DNA of 64,000 nucleotides from Terrimonas ginsenosidimutans (GCF_022012415.1 NZ_JAKLTR010000002.1:558001-622000); one strand, 5' to 3'. Shown: positions 1-8,946, counted from the first letter of the stretch. Translations and numbers: made by a program. Notes: a model not told the origin generated them from the letters alone.

Positions 1-9
1 TAGCAACCA

Positions 10-369
10 TTACATAAAGAATTGCTCGGAAATTATCTTTCCATCTTTCACCTGGTAAACACAGAGTTCACCGATAGACATCCTTTTCTTTCCTTTCATG
101 GTGATATCCATTGTTAACACAAAGGCAATGATGTTACCGGTCACCAGTGGGTTGGAGACCGTTACATTATGCAGTTCTTCTGTAAGGTGAGTGAACTTTT
201 CGCCTTTTTTGATGAGCGCATCAAGCCCCTTTGTTTCTTTTGCAAATTCGGGCGTAGCCTGTGGTTCGATGCTGATGGCATCTTCCGCATAAAGCTCTTT
301 TAACGCGGTGTCAAAATCGCCTGAGGCGCATAATTCCACAAGTCTTGCTGAAATTTCCGGAGTAGTCAT
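10..369 (-). CDS. SnoaL-like / NTF2-fold protein
   Basis: A 119-residue cytosolic protein with the size and pattern of the SnoaL-like NTF2 fold. It opens with a helical segment (about residues 1-30, ending in an AEDA turn), followed by the K-G helix and beta strands carrying TVSNPLVTGNIIAFVLTMD and the closing V-KDGKI--EQFF strand that is typical of the family. No signal peptide is visible. The fold is used by steroid isomerases, polyketide cyclases and many proteins of unknown role, so no reaction can be assigned. It starts with ATG at 369 and ends nine bases from the window edge, so its downstream neighbour is not seen. Fold call fairly sure; function unknown. Confidence 0.75.
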   Translation of the reverse strand: MTTPEISARLVELCASGDFDTALKELYAEDAISIEPQATPEFAKETKGLDALIKKGEKFTHLTEELHNVTVSNPLVTGNIIAFVLTMDITMKGKKRMSIGELCVYQVKDGKIISEQFFM

Positions 370-487
370 GACAGAGTTGTTTTCCTTTTAATTGCAAACG
401 CCCTGCCAACACGGACATAGTCATAGTTCGTGACCGCTCATGCCCCATTCGCACAGTGAAAAGAACAGTTCACTCAATAGTGGATTC

Positions 488-515
488 TTTGTCATTTATA
501 ACAGCCTTACCTTTG
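488..515 (+). promoter_or_regulatory. Bacteroidota promoter (TTTG / TACCTTTG)
   Basis: A -33 TTTG at 488-491 is followed after 16 bases by TACCTTTG (508-515), an exact match to the -7 consensus TAnnTTTG. Transcription would start near 520 and read into the small gene at 639, leaving a leader of about 115 bases. Confidence 0.6.
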
Positions 516-638
516 CAGCGTCAAAATCTGAGCATTGTACAGTACTTACAATCAGGCGATTGATCTAACACTTTCTTTGTAACGATTCTTAGTGTTCTTT
601 CCCGTAAGCTCAGCGATTTCAATTAATCATTTAAAAAA

Positions 639-839
639 ATGAACAACATGCAACATGATGTAATGCCATCTATTGTCCAGGTGGATCCCGATGTATTAAA
701 AACCTTATTAAAGGAAGTAAAGGAAACAGTAGCGAACTACATCCAGCTTCCGGCAGAAAAGCAAAAAGAGTTTGGAGTAGTCGATATGTGGAAGATCCGC
801 AGAACGGCAAAAAGCGCCAGCGCAAGGGTAAGAAGGTAA
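639..839 (+). CDS. Small basic-tailed protein, 66 aa
   Basis: A short protein with an acidic/amphipathic first two thirds (LKTLLKEVKETVANYIQL) and a strongly basic end, DMWKIRRTAKSASARVRR. From memory, many Bacteroidota small proteins of unknown role end in a similar W-[NK]-I-[QR]-R...RR tail, so this probably belongs to that group; I cannot check this here. Support for it being real is the exact-consensus promoter at 488-515 and a Rho-independent terminator whose stem overlaps the stop codon. ATG 639 and ATG 648 are both possible starts. The tail suggests binding to nucleic acid or a membrane surface, but that is inference. Confidence 0.55.
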   Translation: MNNMQHDVMPSIVQVDPDVLKTLLKEVKETVANYIQLPAEKQKEFGVVDMWKIRRTAKSASARVRR

Positions 840-860
840 TCACTTTCTTACCTTTTTTTT
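824..860 (+). terminator. Rho-independent terminator of the 66-aa gene
   Basis: An 11-bp stem with one G-U pair (824-834 with 845-855) and a 10-base loop, followed by a T run. The TAA stop at 837-839 lies in the loop, so translation ends inside the terminator. Confidence 0.75.
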
Positions 861-945
861 ATTACGCGCATCCGCCATGCATTATTTCAAAAGAGGGAGG
901 CTGCATCCAGGAAAAACCGCGGCCATTCGTGCTACCATTCGCGGT

Positions 946-981
946 AAAAAAGAAACCCGTCCTGCTCAGGGCAAAACGGGT
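946..981 (-). terminator. Terminator of the 51-aa membrane protein gene
   Basis: Read on the minus strand, ACCCGT...ACGGGT (976-981 with 955-960) closes a hairpin followed by TTTCTTTTTT. It lies about 100 bases past the stop of the minus-strand gene ending at 1078. Confidence 0.65.
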
Positions 982-1077
982 CACTCTATATTTTCAGAAA
1001 TTTCTTCTTACATATCTTGAATACCTGTCAGGGGCTGGATCCTTAATCAGCGGACATTCGTGCCACCAATTCGCGTC

Positions 1078-1233
1078 CTACATAATATCCATCGCCTTTA
1101 CAAAAGCAGTAGTCTGGAAAGGAAGGATCAGGGTCAGCCATTCCCAATGGCCAATGATCGCAGCGATCAAAGCAGCTGTTGAAGCAAAGAATACCATCCA
1201 CCAGATTCCTTTATACTTATTTTTCTGTTCCAT
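1078..1233 (-). CDS. Small single-span membrane protein, 51 aa
   Basis: Translating the minus strand from ATG at 1233 gives a 51-residue protein starting MEQKNKYKGIWWMVFFAS. A short basic N-terminus is followed by a hydrophobic span (about residues 10-27), a GHWEW turn and a second moderately hydrophobic stretch (WLTLILPF) before the end at KAMDIM. Positive residues before the first span predict the N-terminus in the cytoplasm. It has its own textbook promoter (TTTG, 20-base gap, TAnnTTTG at 1278-1309) and terminator (946-981), so it is a monocistronic unit. I do not recognise a family. Many small membrane proteins of this size modulate a larger transporter or stress system, but nothing here says which. 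Confidence 0.65.
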   Translation of the reverse strand: MEQKNKYKGIWWMVFFASTAALIAAIIGHWEWLTLILPFQTTAFVKAMDIM

Positions 1234-1277
1234 GAATTTTTGGGTTTAGTTTACTGCCATTTACGGCAAAGGCGCTG

Positions 1278-1309
1278 CAAAAATAAGTCGCAGGCGTTAA
1301 AAGAGCAAA
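1278..1309 (-). promoter_or_regulatory. Bacteroidota promoter for the 51-aa gene
   Basis: On the minus strand TTTG (1306-1309) is separated by 20 bases from TATTTTTG (1278-1285), an exact TAnnTTTG. The leader to the ATG at 1233 would be about 40 bases. Confidence 0.65.
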
Positions 1310-1642
1310 TGCAATTTCGAGCCTGAAAAAGCTTAGACACGCTTAGCGGCCTGATTAACAAACGTTACAATTTTACCGGCTCAGGACTATCCCGAAGTCT
1401 GTACACATTTCCCTGCACTCTTTTGCGGTTCGTTTACGTACTTTGCGGACACGCTTAAGCAGCGGAAGGATCGGACCAGTCTTCCCGCTTGCGGAAGGGT
1501 AGCCCGGGAAAACCCAGGTTTTGAGAAAAGAACCGCTTTAAGGCTGTAAATGCCTGAAAAGTAACACGGATCATGTATTTTTCCGGGCATTCTTTCAAAT
1601 AAATATGCGAACCTTGCATGTTTTATTATACTTTCGTAAACA

Positions 1643-4402
1643 ATGTGTTCTTACGACACGAAGACTATGGCATTAAAGACAGAACCAGCGATTGCAATGA
1701 AGCTTCAATTTACACTTCGATTTCATACAACCTTCGGTGAAAGCCTGTTTATCTGCGGTAATCACGCAGCTCTTGGCAATGATGATCCCGCGCAAGCATT
1801 GTTGATGGAATACCTTGACAGCGAAAGCTGGCAGATCAATATCAGCATTGACGGCAAAGAATGGGCAAAAGACGGAATCCGTTACAAATATTATCTGAAG
1901 AGCAAAGAAGGGGAATTTATAGGAGAATGGGGGGAGGACAGGATGATCTCCGGCCTACCAAAGCAAACGAATTCCGTTCACCTGATCGATATCTGGAATC
2001 ATGCCGGTGAATATGAGAATGCATTTTTCACCGCTCCGTTCCAGAACGTCCTTCTGAAGGATAATTATCCGAAAACAAAGCCTAAAGTTCCAAAGAAATA
2101 TACACACCTGTTCAAGGTAAAAGCACCGCTTCTTCAAAAGAATGAAGTGGTCTGCGTGATGGGTAACGGCGAAGCACTGGGCAATTGGGCGGAAGACAAG
2201 CCCTTTGAACTTTGCAAAGAGGGCGATTGGTGGATCGGGTATGCTGATCTCTCCAGTGATCATTTCCCGATGGCCTACAAATACGGGATCTACCATACAA
2301 AAGATAAAGCCTTCCGCGGATATGAATCCGGTGATAACAGGATCCTTCATGGCGACAACCTCGATCCGCAAAGATTGACGGTCATTCATGATGGATTCAT
2401 TCATGCCGTTAATAATACATGGAAAGGAACCGGTGTTGCCATTCCTGTATTCAGCCTCAGAAGCAGGAACAGCTTTGGTGTTGGGGAATTTGCCGATATC
2501 AAACTGCTTGTTGACTGGGCTAAGGAAACAAGACTGAAGCTGATCCAGTTGTTGCCGGTAAACGATACGATCGCTACAAATACCTGGACGGATTCTTATC
2601 CTTATGCGGCGATCTCCGCTTTTGCCCTTCATCCCCTGTATATCAACCTTGCCGCAGTAGCTGGAAAAGCAGGCGCGGCAAAGCTGACTCCACTGAAGAA
2701 AAAACAGCAGCAGCTGAATGAATTAGCCGAAGTTGATTATGAAGAAGTGTTGCGTTTCAAACTGGCTACGCTGCGTGAGTTGTACGAAGACCTTGGAAAG
2801 GACGTACTCGCTTCCGAAGACTACCTGGAGTTTTACAATGCCAATCAGCACTGGCTGAAACCCTATGCGGTCTTCTGCCACTTCCGCGATAAATACAAAA
2901 CATCGCATTTTGAAGAATGGAAAACGCACAGCGTCTACAATCCAAAAGACATAGACAAGTTATTGTCGTCTAAATCCGCAGCAAAAAAAGATATCTTCTT
3001 CTATTGCTTCGTGCAATATCATTTACACCTGCAACTGAAAGAAGCGGCGGACTACGCACATAAGAAAGGCGTAGTGCTGAAAGGAGATATTGCGATCGGT
3101 ATTTACCGGTATGGTTGTGACGCCTGGGTTGCTCCTGAAATGTATAATATGGAGGCGCAGGCAGGTGCTCCCCCGGATGATTTCACACCTATCGGGCAGA
3201 ACTGGGAGTTTCCTACCTACAACTGGAAACGCATGCAGCAGGATGGCTTTGCCTGGTGGAAGCAGCGCTTTGAGCAGATGAGTAATTATTTCGACGCATT
3301 CCGCATCGATCATATACTTGGATTTTTCCGGATCTGGACCATTCCGGCAAATGCAGTGCAGGGAATAATGGGACATTTCGTCCCATGTCTTCCCGTTCAT
3401 TACGTAGAGTTTGGCGAGAACGGGATCTGGCTTGATGAGCAGCGCTATTGCCAGCCATTCATCAACGAAGAAGTGTTATGGGAAACATTCCAGCAGCTGA
3501 ATAACAAGGTTAAAGAGTCATTCGTTGTGCCAAATGATCATGGCGGATTTGATCTGAAACCGGAATTCGACACACAACGTAAGGTGCAGGCATACTTTGC
3601 ATCAAAGGAAACTTCCGAAGAGAATGCCGCGCTGGAAAAAGGACTGTTCGACCTGATCTCTAATGTGATCCTCTTCAAACAGGAGGGTTCCAGGGGAACG
3701 GAATTCCATTTCCGTATTTCCATGGAAAAAACATCTTCGTTCCGGTTCCTGATACCACACGTGCAGGATAAGTTGCGCGAGCTTTATATCAACTATTTCT
3801 ATCGCAGGCAGGATGATTTCTGGAAGAAGGAAGCGATGCAGAAACTTCCACATCTGAAAGAAGCGACGAATATGCTGATCTGCGGGGAAGATCTCGGCAT
3901 GGTGCCGCATTCAGTACCTGAGGTAATGAATCAGCTGGGCATATTGAGCCTCGAGATCCAGCGGATGCCAAAAGATCCTATGAAGGAATTCTTTATTCCC
4001 GCAGATGCACCATACCTGTCAGTGATCACCCCTTCAACACACGACATGAGCACGATCCGTGCATGGTGGGAAGAAAATCATGAACGTACACAGCATTTTT
4101 ATAACCAGGTATTGGGCCAATGGGGCGCGGCACCATACTTTTGTGAGCCATGGATCAACCGCGCTGTCATACTACAGCATCTCTATTCTCCCGCGATGTG
4201 GAGCATCTTTCAGCTGCAGGACATCCTGGGTATGAGTGATACGCTTCGCCGCGAAAATCCGCAGGACGAACGGATCAACAATCCCGCGATCTCAAAACAT
4301 TACTGGCGCTATCGGATGCATATGTCTCTCGAAGATCTGCTGAAGGAAAAAGAGTTCAATGCCGAACTGAGGGATTATGTGTTGCATGCAGGGAGAGGGT
4401 AG
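1643..4402 (+). CDS. malQ: 4-alpha-glucanotransferase (GH77) with two CBM20 domains
   Basis: Disproportionating enzyme that moves alpha-1,4-glucan segments between maltodextrins or glycogen, acting in the cytoplasm (no signal peptide). Residues about 20-125 and 155-260 are two starch-binding CBM20 domains, each with the ...LG.W/N... loop; the GH77 barrel runs from about 275 to 905. Catalytic residues are visible: nucleophile D556 in FRIDHILG, acid/base E749 in GEDLG, and D801 in STHD. The length of 919 residues and the domain order match the DPE2-like branch rather than the roughly 500-residue bacterial MalQ. ATG 1643 lies directly after a TATACTTTCG promoter-like box, so ATG 1667 or ATG 1697 (MKLQFTLRFHT) may be the true start. 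It is monocistronic, followed by repeat F. Confidence 0.93.
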   Translation: MCSYDTKTMALKTEPAIAMKLQFTLRFHTTFGESLFICGNHAALGNDDPAQALLMEYLDSESWQINISIDGKEWAKDGIRYKYYLKSKEGEFIGEWGEDRMISGLPKQTNSVHLIDIWNHAGEYENAFFTAPFQNVLLKDNYPKTKPKVPKKYTHLFKVKAPLLQKNEVVCVMGNGEALGNWAEDKPFELCKEGDWWIGYADLSSDHFPMAYKYGIYHTKDKAFRGYESGDNRILHGDNLDPQRLTVIHDGFIHAVNNTWKGTGVAIPVFSLRSRNSFGVGEFADIKLLVDWAKETRLKLIQLLPVNDTIATNTWTDSYPYAAISAFALHPLYINLAAVAGKAGAAKLTPLKKKQQQLNELAEVDYEEVLRFKLATLRELYEDLGKDVLASEDYLEFYNANQHWLKPYAVFCHFRDKYKTSHFEEWKTHSVYNPKDIDKLLSSKSAAKKDIFFYCFVQYHLHLQLKEAADYAHKKGVVLKGDIAIGIYRYGCDAWVAPEMYNMEAQAGAPPDDFTPIGQNWEFPTYNWKRMQQDGFAWWKQRFEQMSNYFDAFRIDHILGFFRIWTIPANAVQGIMGHFVPCLPVHYVEFGENGIWLDEQRYCQPFINEEVLWETFQQLNNKVKESFVVPNDHGGFDLKPEFDTQRKVQAYFASKETSEENAALEKGLFDLISNVILFKQEGSRGTEFHFRISMEKTSSFRFLIPHVQDKLRELYINYFYRRQDDFWKKEAMQKLPHLKEATNMLICGEDLGMVPHSVPEVMNQLGILSLEIQRMPKDPMKEFFIPADAPYLSVITPSTHDMSTIRAWWEENHERTQHFYNQVLGQWGAAPYFCEPWINRAVILQHLYSPAMWSIFQLQDILGMSDTLRRENPQDERINNPAISKHYWRYRMHMSLEDLLKEKEFNAELRDYVLHAGRG

Positions 4403-4605
4403 GAGGAGAGGTCTGGGAGTTCCAGAAGTTTCATAGATTCCATAGGCTAATGAACGGCATGGACTGCGAAAACATTTGTTCCGTATGACCATGTAGAGTT
4501 TATTATCCCTTTTAATCTTAACTGATCAACTTAAGAGATTAAAAATATGCCTGGGAACCTATGAAACTTCTGGAACCGCCCAAACCTTTTCCCCTTCCGC
4601 CTCTT
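4403..4605. repeat. Word-repeat inverted element F
   Basis: The gap between malQ and the epimerase is a large imperfect inverted repeat. An 18-bp perfect core, GTTCCAGAAGTTTCATAG at 4419-4436, is repeated inverted at 4559-4576; similarity continues outwards through GG.GAGG.TGGG-like words and inwards through TTCC.AGGC. The centre holds a smaller AT-rich hairpin (about 4509-4543). No other copy of this word family was found in the window. Confidence 0.75.
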
Positions 4606-4639
4606 CCCTTACCTTTGCCGCTCACTTAAACTCTTTCCC

Positions 4640-5662
4640 GTGCGTTGTAACTTCTGGTCATACGATCTTCCGTTCCATCATCCGTTTACGATCTCAAAAG
4701 GCACAAAAACCCACCAGCCCACCCTTGTCGTGGAGCTGGAGCATTTTGGGGTGAGGGGTTATGGAGAAGCACCGGCGATCACTTACTACGATATCACGGT
4801 AGAAAAAATGATCGGGGATCTGCAGCGCAAGAAGATCTTTGTAGAGAAGTTTGCGTTCACAGAACCAGACAGATACTGGCACTACCTGCATCATCTGTTC
4901 CCGCAAAATCCTTTTCTTGTCTGCGCACTTGACATCGCTGCATGGGATATGTTTGGAAAGATAAAAGGATTACCACTTCATCAATTGTGGAAAGGAGATA
5001 CCAGTCGTAATCCCATTACAGATTACACTATTGGCATTGATACCGTAGATAAGATGGTGGAAAAGATGAAAGAGAAGCCATGGCCTATTTATAAAGTGAA
5101 GGTCGGTACAGCAGATGATATTGCCATTGTAAAGGCGTTGAGAGAGAATACATCTGCCGTATTGCGTGTAGATGCGAATGCGGCATGGGATCTCGAAACA
5201 GCTCTGCGCCTGATCCCCGCATTGAAAGATCTTGGTGTTGAGCTGGTGGAACAGCCGCTTGCAAAAGATAACTGGGAAGGAATGAAGGTGCTTTATAAAG
5301 AATCGCCACTTCCTCTTTTTGCAGATGAAGCCTGTGTGTTTGAGCAGGACGTAGAGAAATGCAGGGATCATTTCCATGGCATCAATATCAAACTCACAAA
5401 GTGCAGCGGGATTACACCGGCGCTGCGGATGATCGATAAGGCGAAACAACTTGACATGAAAGTAATGGTAGGCTGCATGAATGAATCCACGATAGGCTCT
5501 GCGGCAATTGCGCACCTGCTGCCGTTCATCGACTATGTTGATATGGATGGACCTTTGCTGTTAAGCGAAGATCTTGCTACCGGTATCAGCTATGACGCGG
5601 GTAAAATATCCTATTCGGGCGAACCCGGACTCGGAATTAATTTCACCGGTATGGCGAAATAG
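4640..5662 (+). CDS. Dipeptide epimerase, enolase superfamily
   Basis: Member of the muconate-lactonizing subgroup that includes L-Ala-D/L-Glu epimerase, which interconverts dipeptide stereoisomers during use of murein peptides. The 340 residues comprise an alpha/beta capping domain (1-120) and a TIM barrel. The catalytic pair K152/K154 sits in YKVKVG, the metal ligands are D178 (RVDANA), E204 (LVEQPL) and D229 (ADEA), and K251 (NIKLTK) is the second general base. The start is GTG at 4640; no in-frame ATG precedes it, and the first residues align with the family start. Substrate specificity cannot be read from sequence alone, though murQ and a sugar kinase at 49-51 kb show that wall recycling is present in this genome. 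Confidence 0.87.
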   Translation: MRCNFWSYDLPFHHPFTISKGTKTHQPTLVVELEHFGVRGYGEAPAITYYDITVEKMIGDLQRKKIFVEKFAFTEPDRYWHYLHHLFPQNPFLVCALDIAAWDMFGKIKGLPLHQLWKGDTSRNPITDYTIGIDTVDKMVEKMKEKPWPIYKVKVGTADDIAIVKALRENTSAVLRVDANAAWDLETALRLIPALKDLGVELVEQPLAKDNWEGMKVLYKESPLPLFADEACVFEQDVEKCRDHFHGINIKLTKCSGITPALRMIDKAKQLDMKVMVGCMNESTIGSAAIAHLLPFIDYVDMDGPLLLSEDLATGISYDAGKISYSGEPGLGINFTGMAK

Positions 5663-5716
5663 TGTTCATCATATATTACCTGTGATAAGACCTGTGTTAT
5701 CACCGGTAACCGGCCC

Positions 5717-5724
5717 TAAATTTG
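5717..5724 (+). promoter_or_regulatory. -7 box TAAATTTG for the DUF6089 gene
   Basis: Exact TAnnTTTG, 28 bases before the ATG at 5753. A weak hairpin (GTGATAA/TTATCAC, about 5682-5703) just upstream may end the epimerase transcript. Confidence 0.45.
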
Positions 5725-5752
5725 CTATCTTTTGCCCATTCAAAAACGCTTC

Positions 5753-6604
5753 ATGAAAAGAATCCTTTCGCTGATCTTCCTTGTTCTGATCTGTAAGTTC
5801 ACCTTTGCGCAACGGTTCCATCTCGGCGTGTTCGGCGGACTGGCGGCCTATAACGGAGACCTGACCGATAAGATCTTTCCCAGGAAAGTTACCAATGGAG
5901 CCATCGGGATCACCGGAAATTATGAGATCACAGATAATTTCATGTTGCGCGCCGGGTTCACTTTTGCGAGAGTGGGCGGTGCTGACAGGTTCAGCGATGA
6001 TACCGTAAGGCAGGCACGTAATCTTAATTTTGAAACAGCCATTACTGAGTTCAGCCTCGTTGGTCAGTATTACCTGCTTAATCTTTACGATAACAAGTTC
6101 ACTCCCTACGCATTCGCGGGTCTTGCACTTTACCGCTTTAATCCTTATACCTATAGTGGTTCCACACAGAAAGTATATCTGAGGCCGCTTGGAACGGAAG
6201 GGCAGGGGATCCCAGGATATGGCAGGGAATATAAACTGACACAACTGGCCATTCCGTTTGGAGGTGGTGTCAAATACGCGATTACCAATAACCTGCACCT
6301 TGGCCTCGAAGGAGGTTTACGTGTACTTTTTACAGACCACCTGGATGATGTGAGCGGGAACTATGCAGACCCGGCAGATCTTCTTGCGTATCGCAGCCAG
6401 CTCTCCGTTGATCTTGCTTACCGTGGTGATGAATTGCCGGGAGGTGCACCCACTTCTCCGGGTAAAAATGCAGCCCGCGGCGGTTCCAAATACAAAGACT
6501 TTTATTACTTCACGGGACTTCATCTGACCTTGCGGATCAATAATAACAATGCATGGAATGGTTCGGGAAATAGTAAGAGCGTGCGTTGTCCGCAGGTTTA
6601 TTAA
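5753..6604 (+). CDS. DUF6089-family outer-membrane beta-barrel protein
   Basis: An exported barrel protein of about 283 residues. ATG 5753 is preferred because it gives a clean signal peptide (MKRILSLIFLVLICKFTFAQ); an upstream in-frame TTG at 5732 would add seven residues in front of it. The mature part alternates hydrophobic strands and glycine turns (GVFGGLAAYNGDL, YAFAGLALYRF, GGGVKYAITNNLHLGLEGGLR), and carries the FTDHLDDVSGNY segment characteristic of DUF6089. Such proteins sit in the outer membrane of Bacteroidota; their cargo or role is unknown. It has its own promoter and stands alone between the epimerase and the decarboxylase. Confidence 0.82.
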   Translation: MKRILSLIFLVLICKFTFAQRFHLGVFGGLAAYNGDLTDKIFPRKVTNGAIGITGNYEITDNFMLRAGFTFARVGGADRFSDDTVRQARNLNFETAITEFSLVGQYYLLNLYDNKFTPYAFAGLALYRFNPYTYSGSTQKVYLRPLGTEGQGIPGYGREYKLTQLAIPFGGGVKYAITNNLHLGLEGGLRVLFTDHLDDVSGNYADPADLLAYRSQLSVDLAYRGDELPGGAPTSPGKNAARGGSKYKDFYYFTGLHLTLRINNNNAWNGSGNSKSVRCPQVY

Positions 6605-6800
6605 ACAATAAGGGATTTCTTGTATTCCGGAAAATAGACATGCAACGGCCGCAGCGGAAACAGTCGTCGAAATGTTTCGTTGCGATCATTGCGTTCCTTT
6701 TCGGCACATCAGTATAAAGGCTGCTCGATCTTCCCGGATTTTCGATCTCGTCCGGCATTCGAAACCCTCAATCTTTCCAAAACCATAACAAAGCCTTTCC

Positions 6801-6808
6801 TAACTTTG
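6801..6808 (+). promoter_or_regulatory. -7 box TAACTTTG for the UbiD-family gene
   Basis: Exact TAnnTTTG only five bases before the ATG at 6814, which implies a leaderless or nearly leaderless mRNA. Confidence 0.5.
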
Positions 6809-6813
6809 CAGTT

Positions 6814-8718
6814 ATGGCATACAAGAATCAGCAGGCATTTATCGATGCACTGGAGCAGGCTGGAGAATTGGTTAGAATTTCAGCTTATGTTGACCCCAAA
6901 CTTGAGATAGCAGAGATCACAGACCGGATGAGCAAAGAACCCGGCGGCGGTAAAGCGATACTCTTCGAAAATACCGGCTATGATTTTCCCGTTTTAATGA
7001 ATGCATATGGCAGTGACAAAAGAATGTGCATGGCCCTCGGTGTAGACCATCTCGATGATGTAGCGAAGGAAATTGAAGGCCTTTTTAAACTGCTGGCAGC
7101 GCCCAAAGAAAGTATTATTGATAAACTTAAATTGCTTCCCAAACTCGGACAGTTCGCATCCTGGATGCCGAAGGTAAGAAAGGGAAGGGGAGAGTGCCAG
7201 GAGGTGGTCGAACTGGTGAATCCCGATATCACTAAACTGCCGGTGATCACCTGCTGGCCTAAAGATGGCGGTCCGTTTGTGACCCTGCCCATCATTCATA
7301 CAAAAGATCCCAATACAAATTCGCGTAACGTAGGTATGTACCGGATGCAGGTATTCGGCCCGCAGCTCACGGGTATGCACTGGCACAAACACAAAGTTTC
7401 CGCAAAACATTTCTCGGAATATAAAAAACTGAATAAGCGTATGCCGGTTGCCGTCGCACTTGGCGGTGATCCTGCTTATGCCTATTCGGCCACGGCACCA
7501 CTTCCCGAAAATGTGGATGAATACATGCTCGCCGGATTTCTCCGCAAGAAAAAAGTAGAGCTGGTTAAATGTATCACCCAACCGGAAATAGAAGTACCCG
7601 CAGATGCAGATTTTATAATAGAAGGCTATGTGGATCCGCAGGATGAACTGATCTGGGAAGGACCATTTGGAGATCATACCGGTTATTACTCATTACCCGA
7701 TTGGTACCCGAGATTTCATATCACCGCCATTACACATAAGAAAAAAGCTGTTTATCCGGCTACGATCGTCGGCATTCCTCCACAGGAAGATGCCTGGCTG
7801 GGTAAGGCTACGGAACGGATCTTCCTTGCGCCGATCAAAATGACCATGGTGCCGGAGATCATGAACATGGACATGCCCGTAGAAGGCGTTTTTCATAACC
7901 TCGTGATCACGCAGATCCAAAAAGAATATGCAGGACAGGGACAAAAAGTGATGAATGCGATGTGGGGTGCAGGGCAAATGATGTTCAACAAGATCCTGGT
8001 GATCGCAGACGAAGGAACATCGATCACCGATTACCTGCAGCTGGCAAAATACGTGTTCAGGAACCTGAACCCGGCTACCGATATCTATTTTACACAGGGC
8101 CCGATGGATGTGCTGGACCATAGTTGCAGTAAACTCGGATTCGGCGGAAAGATGTGTATAGATGGTACCCATAAATTTGACGAAGAGACGGACGAACGTT
8201 TCCGCTGGGAGAAACCTGCTGTGGCATCTGTTTCGTCATCTCTACAAAGCAATTTCCCCGAAATAAAAAAGGTAAATGACAGCCTCTTGGCCAGGGATAT
8301 TCCCTGCCTGGTATTATCCATCGAAAAGAACCGGAAAGGACATATCCGTGAATTGCATGAGAAGGTGGCGGCATTGACAGCGCTGCGCGGGATCAAAATG
8401 ATCCTCTATGTAGAGCATACAGTAGATGCAAATGATCTCGCCGTTGCCCTGTGGCGTTTCTGTAACAATCTTGATCCAAAGCGCGATTATCATCTGTATC
8501 AGAACGATGGTAACGCCTGTATGGGACTGGATGGCACACGTAAAACGAAAGAGCTTGACGACTTCCATCGCGACTGGCCGAATATCATCGTCGCGGACGA
8601 TGCGACCATTGCCTCTGTGGACGCCAAATGGAACGCTCTCGGCATAGGAAAATTTTTAGCATCTCCATCCCTGAAATTCAAGGATCAGATGTATGGAGAT
8701 GAAGCAATCGTAAGCTAA
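6814..8718 (+). CDS. UbiD-family prenyl-FMN decarboxylase (menaquinone type)
   Basis: A 634-residue UbiD-family decarboxylase, reversible (de)carboxylation using prenylated FMN made by UbiX. Characteristic sequence includes SRNVGMYRMQ (N172 and R177, Mn/cofactor side) and EGPFGDHTGYY with the catalytic glutamate E282. It is longer than E. coli UbiD (497 aa) mainly in the C-terminal half. The length and similarity fit the Bacteroidota copies annotated as menaquinone-biosynthesis decarboxylase; that substrate is inference, since no other quinone gene is nearby. No signal peptide, cytoplasmic. Its TAA stop lies inside the first word of repeat E1. Confidence 0.85.
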   Translation: MAYKNQQAFIDALEQAGELVRISAYVDPKLEIAEITDRMSKEPGGGKAILFENTGYDFPVLMNAYGSDKRMCMALGVDHLDDVAKEIEGLFKLLAAPKESIIDKLKLLPKLGQFASWMPKVRKGRGECQEVVELVNPDITKLPVITCWPKDGGPFVTLPIIHTKDPNTNSRNVGMYRMQVFGPQLTGMHWHKHKVSAKHFSEYKKLNKRMPVAVALGGDPAYAYSATAPLPENVDEYMLAGFLRKKKVELVKCITQPEIEVPADADFIIEGYVDPQDELIWEGPFGDHTGYYSLPDWYPRFHITAITHKKKAVYPATIVGIPPQEDAWLGKATERIFLAPIKMTMVPEIMNMDMPVEGVFHNLVITQIQKEYAGQGQKVMNAMWGAGQMMFNKILVIADEGTSITDYLQLAKYVFRNLNPATDIYFTQGPMDVLDHSCSKLGFGGKMCIDGTHKFDEETDERFRWEKPAVASVSSSLQSNFPEIKKVNDSLLARDIPCLVLSIEKNRKGHIRELHEKVAALTALRGIKMILYVEHTVDANDLAVALWRFCNNLDPKRDYHLYQNDGNACMGLDGTRKTKELDDFHRDWPNIIVADDATIASVDAKWNALGIGKFLASPSLKFKDQMYGDEAIVS

Positions 8719-8929
8719 GAAGCAAAAGAGGGATAGGGTCAAAACAGGTTTTTTAAATCAATGTCGTTCAGTCAGGGATTTTCCCGAAAGTTCATTCGAT
8801 GGCAGCAATAGCTTCCTTCCAAATGCGGCACTCGGCCATCGAGCTAGTGTAGGACGATCTCTTAACTAAACGACATCGGTTTCTAAATATTTGCACCTTT
8901 TCCTCTTTTTCCTCCTTTAAACTCTTAGC
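8714..8929. repeat. Word-repeat inverted element E1
   Basis: Outer arms are built of GCTAAGA/GAGG words: GCTAAGAAGCAAAAGAGG at 8714-8731 faces CCTCTTTTTCCTCC...CTCTTAGC ending at 8929. A second, nested inverted repeat lies inside: ATGTCGTT (8761-8768) with AACGACAT (8869-8876). The stop codon of the preceding gene is part of the first word. Related single arms occur at 17581 and 43743. Confidence 0.65.
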
Positions 8930-8946
8930 TTTAAAAAAAGTAATTG

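Noticed and set aside
788-1249. A 153-codon plus-strand frame
   Set aside because: It overlaps two terminators and the minus-strand 51-aa gene; the protein has no domain-like pattern and many unusual residues.
1387-1590. A 67-codon minus-strand frame
   Set aside because: No promoter, no family resemblance, composition like random translation; treated as non-coding upstream region of malQ.
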